Shown here: one piece after another, positions 14,993-19,396 of the stretch
How positions within the stretch are numbered: position 1 is the stretch's first letter
How the letters are laid out: every line of letters begins with the position of its first letter
Assembly: GCA_945906915.1 (NCBI GenBank)
Contig: CAMDSI010000017.1
Span: forward strand, 1-19,396
Direction: 5' to 3'
DNA: 19,396 nucleotides
Source of the DNA: Spirosoma fluviale
Lineage (GTDB): Bacteria > Bacteroidota > Bacteroidia > Cytophagales > Spirosomataceae
Translations under genes and position numbers: made by a program
Notes under the pieces: generated by a model
Seen by the model: the letters and a program-made list of their open reading frames with translations, nothing else
Database searches by the model: none
What the model was told of the DNA's origin: nothing

Positions 14993-16264
14993 ATGAAGGA
15001 AGGAAACGGATTTAGTACGGGAGAAGAAAAAGAGACAGCAGTACTCGTTGCTGTTACGACGCAGAAACAAAATGCGGCGCAAACGTCAGAATATTTAGCG
15101 GAGTTGGCCTTTTTAGCCTCAACATCAGGTGTATTGACCTTAGCAAGTTTCACACAAAACTTAGCTAAACCTGATAACCGCACCTACGTGGGAAAGGGGA
15201 AATTAGAAGAGATTATTGCTTATCTAATCGCGAAAGATGTGGATATGCTCATTTTTGATGATGATTTAAGTCCATCACAAGTCCGTAACATCGAATATGA
15301 AATCTCACTCTTAGGCAAAGAGATGAAGGTGCTAGATCGTAGTTTATTGATTCTTAACATATTTGCTCAGCGTGCTAAAACAATTCAGGCCAAAACCCAA
15401 GTTGAACTAGCGCAATATCAATACATGTTACCACGATTAACGCGGATGTGGTCGCACCTTTCCAAGCAACGCGGTGGTGTGGGTATGCGTGGGCCAGGTG
15501 AAAAAGAATTGGAGACGGATCGTCGGATTGCCAATGACCGCATTTCCTTTTTAAAAGATAAATTAGAAAACATCGACAAACAATCTTCGACACAGCGGAA
15601 GAACCGGGACCGAATGGTTCGTATTTCGCTTGTTGGATATACGAACGTGGGTAAATCGACACTGATGCAAAAATTAGCTAAAGTGGATGTTTTCGCTGAA
15701 AATAAATTGTTTGCAACGGTGGATTCTACGGTTCGTAAGGTAGTTTGGGATAACCTCCCATTTTTATTGACAGACACCGTAGGTTTTATTCGAAAACTCC
15801 CTACCCTCTTAATCGAATCCTTTAAATCCACCTTAGATGAGGTGCGCGAGGCAGATGTCTTATTGCACGTAGTGGATATTTCTCACCCTAATTTTGAGGA
15901 ACAAATCGAAGTCGTTCAAGGAATTTTAAACGAAATGGGTGTAGGTGATAAACCGTCTATTTTAGTTTTCAACAAAATCGACCTCTTCCCTGTAGAAGAT
16001 ATTTTCTTTGAAGGATCTGAAGTCGGAATTGACGGCGAGCCGCAATTGAGTAAGATGGACCGAGTGACTGCCTTTTTAAAGAACACACACTGGAAAACCA
16101 ATACCCCTAAAACGGTATTCATTTCGGCAGAACAGCGCAGTAACCTAGCTGAACTTCGCGAGACAATTATGGATATGATAAAGGACAAACACCAGCAGAT
16201 TTTTCCTAATTGGTTAGAAGGAAATCACTTGATGGGTCATAATGATGGGTATACTCCAGAGTGA
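14993..16264 (+). CDS. hflX: GTPase HflX
   Basis: The protein has 423 residues. The N-terminal HflX domain contains the family signature KPDNRTYVGKGKLEEI (about 59-74) and, before the GTPase, the glycine-rich GGVGMRGPGEKELETDRR (161-178). The GTPase core shows G1 GYTNVGKS (215-222), switch II DTVGFIRKLP (261-270) and G4 NKID (327-330). HflX binds the large ribosomal subunit and rescues stalled or stressed 70S ribosomes by splitting them. The ATG at 14993 is the only reasonable start; the next Met is beyond residue 80. Its start lies about ten bases after the T-run of the preceding terminator, so its promoter must overlap that terminator or it depends on readthrough. The short tail after the GTPase domain is normal. 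Confidence 0.95.
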   Translation: MKEGNGFSTGEEKETAVLVAVTTQKQNAAQTSEYLAELAFLASTSGVLTLASFTQNLAKPDNRTYVGKGKLEEIIAYLIAKDVDMLIFDDDLSPSQVRNIEYEISLLGKEMKVLDRSLLILNIFAQRAKTIQAKTQVELAQYQYMLPRLTRMWSHLSKQRGGVGMRGPGEKELETDRRIANDRISFLKDKLENIDKQSSTQRKNRDRMVRISLVGYTNVGKSTLMQKLAKVDVFAENKLFATVDSTVRKVVWDNLPFLLTDTVGFIRKLPTLLIESFKSTLDEVREADVLLHVVDISHPNFEEQIEVVQGILNEMGVGDKPSILVFNKIDLFPVEDIFFEGSEVGIDGEPQLSKMDRVTAFLKNTHWKTNTPKTVFISAEQRSNLAELRETIMDMIKDKHQQIFPNWLEGNHLMGHNDGYTPE

Positions 16265-16277
16265 AAGTAGAAATAAT

Positions 16278-16298
16278 AGAGTAGAGAGTAGAGAGTAG
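16278..16298 (+). repeat. Tandem heptamer array, three AGAGTAG units
   Basis: Three perfect head-to-tail copies of AGAGTAG fill 16278-16298, between the hflX stop and the tRNA-Arg start at 16304. The unit length equals that of the arrays at 3563, 16473 and 17689, although the unit sequence differs. Confidence 0.8.
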
Positions 16299-16303
16299 AG
16301 ATT

Positions 16304-16375
16304 GGCGCTGTAGTTCAACGGATAGAATAGGCGTTTCCTAAACGCTAGATCCGGGTTCGATTCCCGGCGGGGCCA
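16304..16375 (+). tRNA. tRNA-Arg, anticodon CCT
   Basis: The 72-nt cloverleaf folds well: D stem GTTC/GAAT (16313-16316, 16325-16328), anticodon stem GGCGT/ACGCT with loop TTCCTAA (anticodon CCT at 16337-16339), 4-nt variable loop, T stem CCGGG/CCCGG with loop TTCGATT, and discriminator A at 16375. The acceptor stem GGCGCTG/CGGGGCC has a G-G mismatch at the fourth pair (16307 and 16371) plus one G-T pair. CCA is not encoded (the following bases are CCCA). It would read AGG codons. No other tRNA gene is seen in the window. Confidence 0.9.
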
Positions 16376-16380
16376 CCCAG

Positions 16381-16457
16381 AGGGAAGCAGAAGAGCGCAC
16401 CTTCTAAACGCTAGAGACGGCCGGGGTCGCGCTCGACTCGATTCCCGGCGGGGCCAC
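16381..16457 (+). pseudogene. Degenerate partial copy of the tRNA-Arg
   Basis: Directly after the tRNA is a second stretch sharing two exact blocks with it: a 12-nt anticodon-arm block (16404-16415 matches 16338-16349) and a 20-nt 3' block covering the T-arm and acceptor end (16438-16457 matches 16357-16376). Between the blocks there are 22 bases in the copy against 7 in the tRNA, and the 5' half is barely recognisable, so it cannot fold as a tRNA. It may be a decayed tandem duplicate or the remnant of an attachment-site duplication; no integrase gene is present. Confidence 0.6.
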
Positions 16458-16459
16458 AT

Positions 16460-16516
16460 GACGCGAAGCGTCAGTAGTTAGTCGACAGTAGTCAGTCTGG
16501 AGGGAATGAGTCCGAA
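16460..16516 (-). repeat. Second copy of the composite hairpin-heptamer-TTCGGACT module
   Basis: Read on the minus strand this matches the order at 3538-3610: TTCGGACT (16516-16509), a short spacer, heptamers related to GACTACT (16493-16473 plus one degenerate unit at 16500-16494), and a perfect 5-bp hairpin GACGC-GAA-GCGTC (16460-16472, written plus strand) that abuts the array. The heptamers on the plus strand are AGTAGTT, AGTCGAC, AGTAGTC and AGTCTGG. Confidence 0.65.
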
Positions 16517-16602
16517 GCCTATTGGCAGTCATAGCTTCGCGATTTAGTCACGACTGCGTCGTTTAGTCGCCTTCGGTTTAGTCCGGAGCAAATGAGTCCG
16601 AA
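16494..16602 (+). repeat. 23-nt imperfect direct repeat and spaced TTTAGTC motifs
   Basis: Bases 16494-16516 and 16580-16602 are the same 23-mer with three mismatches; both end AATGAGTCCGAA. Between them TTTAGTC occurs three times (16543-16549, 16562-16568, 16577-16583), with short GC-rich inverted sequences between copies, such as CGAC-TGC-GTCG at 16551-16561. There is no reading frame of note here. With the tRNA, its decayed copy and the heptamers, this accounts for most of the gene-free stretch 16265-16612. Confidence 0.65.
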
Positions 16603-16612
16603 TAGCTCTGAA

Positions 16613-16643
16613 TTTGCATATTCAATATAAAATTTTAATTTTA
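16613..16643 (+). promoter_or_regulatory. Bacteroidota-type promoter for the Crp/Fnr regulator
   Basis: TTTG (16613-16616), exactly 19 bp, then TAATTTTA (16636-16643), one base off the TAnnTTTG consensus. The start point would be near 16650, giving a leader of roughly 22 nt before the ATG at 16673. Confidence 0.55.
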
Positions 16644-16672
16644 TCGCAATTCTACCACTTTGAAGCAAAACC

Positions 16673-17275
16673 ATGAAATTATCAGAACGGCTATCTAAAA
16701 GTCCTTACTTTTTCAAAGGGAGTAATTCTGTATTTTTTGACTGGTTTTTAAAATTAGTGTATTCAAGAAAGGTTAAGAAGGGGGAATTTATTATTGAGGA
16801 AGGAGAAATTTGCGATAAATTATATTACATAGAAAAAGGGCTTATCAGAATTTATAGAATTGAAGGGGATAAAGAAATTACTACTTGGTTTACTAAAGAA
16901 GGTGATTTTGTAACGACCGTGAATAGCTTTCATTTTGGCCTACCTTCTAAAGAATATTTCGAGGCTATCGAAGATTCCGTGATCTATTATATAAATAAAA
17001 AGTCCTATTTATATCTAGTCGAATTAAGTACCAATTTTGCTAAATTTTCAATGGATGAACTGTTAACTAATTTATGTGAGTATCAAAATCAATGTGAATT
17101 TCTACGAACATTATCAGCACAAGATCGGTTGAAGTACATTGAAATTAAATATCCTTATTTACTTACCAGAGTTAAGCAAAAATACTTGTGCTCATTTTTA
17201 AATATTGAGGCTACCTATCTTTCAAAACTGATGAATCCCAAAGTAGTAGAAAGTGAACAAAAAATCCTTGATTAA
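16673..17275 (+). CDS. Crp/Fnr family transcriptional regulator
   Basis: The protein is 200 residues. An N-terminal cyclic-nucleotide-binding-type barrel (about 20-115) has the typical RKVKKGEFIIEEGEICDKLYYIEKGLIRIY pattern (broken here around 35-63) and TTWFTKEGDFVTTVNSF. A linker helix leads to a short winged-helix region (about 150-190: RLKYIEIKYPYLLTRVKQKY, then LCSFLNIEATYLSKL, the recognition helix). No Fnr-type Cys cluster is present, and the residues that bind the phosphate of cAMP are not obvious, as is usual for the many small Crp-like regulators of Bacteroidota. The target genes cannot be told. The gene is clearly more AT-rich than atpA or hflX. Its last codons lie inside the hairpin at 17262-17289. 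Confidence 0.88.
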   Translation: MKLSERLSKSPYFFKGSNSVFFDWFLKLVYSRKVKKGEFIIEEGEICDKLYYIEKGLIRIYRIEGDKEITTWFTKEGDFVTTVNSFHFGLPSKEYFEAIEDSVIYYINKKSYLYLVELSTNFAKFSMDELLTNLCEYQNQCEFLRTLSAQDRLKYIEIKYPYLLTRVKQKYLCSFLNIEATYLSKLMNPKVVESEQKILD

Positions 17276-17289
17276 AAAATCAAGGATTT
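17262..17289 (-). terminator. Hairpin terminator in the convergent crp/orphan junction
   Basis: A perfect 12-bp stem (AAATCCTTGATT at 17262-17273 with its complement at 17278-17289) has a 4-nt loop. On the minus strand it runs into a six-T tract, so it best ends the orphan gene at 17318-17584. Its plus-strand side is followed by TTTAAAATA, a poorer tract, and its 5' arm contains the last codons of the Crp/Fnr gene. Confidence 0.6.
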
Positions 17290-17317
17290 AAAATACTCCG
17301 TGTTCTAAATTATATTT

Positions 17318-17584
17318 TTATACGCCCCACTCTGATAAGTCAAAATAATAATCATCATTCTCTTTAAACTTCTCCCACCGCCACCTAAAATTCTCAAATT
17401 GAAACTCATCACAAGGTAATCTCAATGAAAAGTTTTCGCCATTGCGCAACTTCAAATCAAGATATGCCACATTTTCGACCGACAAAAAGGTTAAATTATG
17501 AAAACCAACATCCTTTACTAAAACGATTTTAAATCGACTTAAATTTAAAACATGATCGAATGTTTTGATCCTTAAAGCTTTCAT
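17318..17584 (-). CDS. Hypothetical protein, 88 residues
   Basis: I do not recognise this protein. It has an ATG start at 17584, no signal peptide and no membrane helix. The first half alternates hydrophobic and polar residues (LNLSRFKIVLVKDVGFHNLT, LSVENVAYLDLKLRNG), suggesting beta strands, and the C-terminal part is rich in aromatic and acidic residues (FENFRWRWEKF, DDYYFDLSEWGV). A plausible promoter and a terminator frame it on the same strand, which supports a real monocistronic gene. It converges on the Crp/Fnr gene and is AT-rich like it. It contains only two basic-rich patches and nothing resembling a DNA-binding helix-turn-helix. Confidence 0.6.
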   Translation of the reverse strand: MKALRIKTFDHVLNLSRFKIVLVKDVGFHNLTFLSVENVAYLDLKLRNGENFSLRLPCDEFQFENFRWRWEKFKENDDYYFDLSEWGV

Positions 17585-17605
17585 AGCGCCTAAATTTATA
17601 TGTTT

Positions 17606-17634
17606 TAAAAATAGCAGAAGTTGGGATTTTACAA
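17606..17634 (-). promoter_or_regulatory. Candidate promoter for the 88-residue orphan
   Basis: On the minus strand TTG (17634-17632) is followed by 18 bp and TATTTTTA (17613-17606), one base off TAnnTTTG. The ATG lies about 22 nt further downstream. Confidence 0.4.
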
Positions 17635-17688
17635 CATTTTCGAAAAAAACAAAACAGATCCAAAGCGTAAACTTTCAGGGGATTCTGA

Positions 17689-17723
17689 CTTTATTCTTTA
17701 TGCTTTATTCTTTGTGCTTTATT
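17689..17723 (+). repeat. Tandem heptamer array, five CTTTATT-type units
   Basis: Five 7-bp units run head to tail: units 1, 3 and 5 are CTTTATT, unit 2 is CTTTATG and unit 4 is CTTTGTG, so the array can also be read as a 14-bp repeat. It lies in the 190-bp gap between the divergent orphan gene and the acyltransferase start at 17775. The rest of that gap holds only the orphan's candidate promoter. Confidence 0.75.
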
Positions 17724-17774
17724 TGGGAACAATTCAACCTAAATCAGTGTTAAAAAACTATTGAACCTACCTAT

Positions 17775-18905
17775 TTGAGTTACCCTTACACGCATCAACT
17801 TTATACTAGCACTGAACAACTTCCCGAATCGTGGGATCAGGTATCAGAATCATGCATTTTCTTGCAAAGTGATTACTTAGCTATTTTGGAAAAATCGTCA
17901 CCCATTAATATGTCTTGTACATTTGTGGGCATATTTTCAAGCGATAAATTAATAGCGACTGCTTTATTTCAAGAGATTGATTTAGCCATGTTAACGAGTT
18001 TTGGAGAAAGAGATAATGTCGTTTTAACTGCGCTTAGAAATTTCTTATTTCGCCGATTCGCCTCCAAATTGCTTATTGTAGGAAATAATATGTTAAGTGG
18101 CCAAAACGCCTACGCCTGTTTGCCTTCCGCTAATGAAGAAAAGGTTTTGGTAAAATTAAAGGGAATTTGCGACGCCTGGCCTAAAAAACCTCACCTAACT
18201 ATTTTCAAAGACTTCACTGAAACTCAAACAAAACCCTTCCAAACTCCTGCCTTTACATCTGATTTCCCTTTTAGTTCTCAACCAAATATGATTTTCGAGA
18301 TTCGTTCTCATTGGAAAAAGGAGGAGGATTATATAGCGGATTTGACGAAAAAATACCGAGATCAATACAAGCGATGCCGTAAAAAAGGGAGCACGATTCG
18401 CAATCAAGAATTAAGTTATGAGGAAATCGTACAGAACGAAGAAACAATTTATTCTTTGTATTTACACGTTGCCTCTAGCGCCCCATTTAATACGTTTATA
18501 TTACCAAAAATGCATTTTTCGACCTTTAAAAAACAGCTCGGAGATGACTTTATTCTACGCGGCTACTATCTAGAAAATGAGCTTGTCGGTTTCACCACCA
18601 TTATACGCCACGGCAAAGAATTAGAAACCTATTTTTTAGGCTATGATGACTCGATTCAACGAGAGAAAATGCTTTATCTTAATATGCTATACGACCTTAT
18701 TGACTGCGGTATTTCGCAAGGTTTTGAACGTATCATTTTAGGTAGAACTGCACTCGAGATTAAGAGCTCAATTGGCGCCAACCCCATACAATTGAATGGA
18801 TTTATGCGTCATTCTAATGCACTGATTCACAAGAATCTGTCCTGGATTTTCCCCTTATTAGAGCCTATCACAAACTGGATTCAACGCCATCCCTTTAAGG
18901 ATTAA
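17775..18905 (+). CDS. GNAT/FemAB-like acyltransferase family protein
   Basis: The protein has 376 residues. The second half carries a GNAT-fold pattern of the FemAB-like kind: LTKKYRDQYKRCRKKG (about 195-210), a helix with IYSLYLHVASSAPFN, then LRGYYLENELVGFTTIIRHG and LETYFLGYDDSIQREKMLYL (about 265-310), and ERIILGRTALEIKSSIGA near the end. Such proteins transfer acyl or aminoacyl groups; the substrate here is unknown. No signal peptide or membrane helix is seen. The start is the TTG at 17775 (MSYPYTHQLY): the frame is closed by a TAA at 17751-17753, no ATG lies between, and the first internal Met is near residue 46, inside the conserved-looking N-terminus. Its stop overlaps the convergent deaminase stop by four bases. 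Confidence 0.75.
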   Translation: MSYPYTHQLYTSTEQLPESWDQVSESCIFLQSDYLAILEKSSPINMSCTFVGIFSSDKLIATALFQEIDLAMLTSFGERDNVVLTALRNFLFRRFASKLLIVGNNMLSGQNAYACLPSANEEKVLVKLKGICDAWPKKPHLTIFKDFTETQTKPFQTPAFTSDFPFSSQPNMIFEIRSHWKKEEDYIADLTKKYRDQYKRCRKKGSTIRNQELSYEEIVQNEETIYSLYLHVASSAPFNTFILPKMHFSTFKKQLGDDFILRGYYLENELVGFTTIIRHGKELETYFLGYDDSIQREKMLYLNMLYDLIDCGISQGFERIILGRTALEIKSSIGANPIQLNGFMRHSNALIHKNLSWIFPLLEPITNWIQRHPFKD

Positions 18906-19396
18906 ATCGCCGACGAATCGATTAAGCATTCCACATTAGGGTGCATCCATAAAAACGAAGCAGGGCAATCCGTACCAATTTTGCGTTCCATTATACGTTT
19001 AACCGCGTCTTGTTTTCCTTTTCCTGTAATCAAAAAGATGATTTTTTTTGATTGCATGATGCCTTCCATTCCCACGCAAAGCCCATAGGCTGGCTCTGAA
19101 CCCTGAGAAAGAGCCGGATCATGCGCTATCGTAGATTCGGCTAAAACCGCTTTATGGAAATCCGGATTTAGACTTGATGCTGGTTCATTAAATGCTATGT
19201 GGCCATTTTTTCCTAAGCCCAAAATGCAGATGTCGAAAGGTCCTTTAGCCTTGATAAATTGGCTTAAACGTGCACATTCAGCTTCCACTAATTCGGGTGC
19301 CGTATCGAAAGTCGTGTATCTTTCGTCAGCTATTTCTAGTGGTCCTAACAAGTGTTTGATTAGATAAGATTCACAAGAATCAGGGTGACTTAAGGG
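18902..19396 (-). CDS. Hexosamine-6-phosphate deaminase/isomerase, AgaI/NagB family (5' end missing)
   Basis: The frame is open through the right edge, so the N-terminal third is outside the window; an internal TTG at 19351 is not the start. Visible are SHPDSCESYLIKHLL, AECARLSQFIKAKGPFDICI, the active-site loop LGLGKNGHIAFNEPASSL, LITGKGKQDAVKRIM and the end PASFLWMHPNVECLID. The family opens the ring of glucosamine- or galactosamine-6-phosphate and converts it to a ketose phosphate plus ammonia. Stretches such as GKGKQDA and PASFLWMH look closer to AgaI (galactosamine-6-phosphate) than to NagB as I remember those sequences, so amino-sugar catabolism is likely but the substrate is open. The DEY motif of the family would lie in the missing part. 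Confidence 0.85.
   Translation of the reverse strand, partial: PLSHPDSCESYLIKHLLGPLEIADERYTTFDTAPELVEAECARLSQFIKAKGPFDICILGLGKNGHIAFNEPASSLNPDFHKAVLAESTIAHDPALSQGSEPAYGLCVGMEGIMQSKKIIFLITGKGKQDAVKRIMERKIGTDCPASFLWMHPNVECLIDSSAI

Noticed and set aside
15418..15831. Minus-strand open frame of 137 codons inside hflX
   Set aside because: It is wholly antisense to the conserved HflX GTPase core and has no recognisable domain.
16278..16298. Short repeats as a possible CRISPR array
   Set aside because: Units are 7 bp, directly adjacent, with no spacers and no cas genes nearby.
16214..16459. Minus-strand open frame of 81 codons across the tRNA and its decayed copy
   Set aside because: It is antisense to the hflX end and the tRNA, and its Arg/Pro-rich translation comes from the GC-rich tRNA sequence.
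16304..16672. Genomic island with integrase at tRNA-Arg
   Set aside because: No integrase, transposase or mobility gene is present in the window; only the repeat of the tRNA 3' end supports it.

Overview
The window comes from a moderately AT-rich Bacteroidota genome, most likely Cytophagales or a relative. The signs are a type IX secretion (T9SS) sorting domain, a PorD/DUF4835 protein, a Bacteroidota OstA-like protein, a DUF2911 protein, a FeoB-associated Cys-rich membrane protein, and promoters of the Bacteroidota type (TTG or TTTG, about 19 bp, TAnnTTTG-like) with no clear Shine-Dalgarno sequences. No genus can be named from the sequence alone.

Layout. At 1-77 is the last codons of an unknown plus-strand gene and a strong terminator. 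At 80-2017 (minus) is an OstA/LptA-like export protein followed by a tiny protein that is almost only a signal peptide plus a T9SS sorting domain. Divergent from them is tilS at 2074-3408. At 3614-11385 (minus) are eight tightly packed genes, read in the order FKBP-type PPIase, Prc protease, inositol monophosphatase-like phosphatase, a 54-residue Cys-rich membrane protein, an ABC exporter, bamD, rpoZ and porD/DUF4835. Spacing is 48 nt or less with several overlaps, and a good promoter lies just upstream of the first gene, so this looks like one envelope-biogenesis operon carrying the RNA polymerase omega subunit. Divergent from it are atpA, atpG and a DUF2911 gene (11635-14932), ended by a terminator, then hflX (14993-16264).

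At 16265-16672 is a 400-bp region without a protein gene. It holds tRNA-Arg(CCT), a decayed partial copy of that tRNA, and a dense set of short repeats. After it come an AT-rich Crp/Fnr regulator, a convergent 88-residue orphan, a GNAT/FemAB-like acyltransferase starting at TTG, and a hexosamine-6-phosphate deaminase/isomerase (AgaI/NagB family) cut off by the right edge.

What ties the genes together is mostly the cell envelope: periplasmic folding (FKBP), proteolysis (Prc), outer-membrane insertion (BamD), LPS export (OstA-like) and T9SS (PorD-like and the sorting-domain protein). I do not see a defence system, prophage, biosynthetic cluster or CRISPR array. The least explained signal is intergenic: four arrays with an exact 7-bp period but different unit sequences, two of them built into the same composite module (TTCGGACT, heptamers, GCGAAGC-type hairpin) in opposite orientations 13 kb apart.
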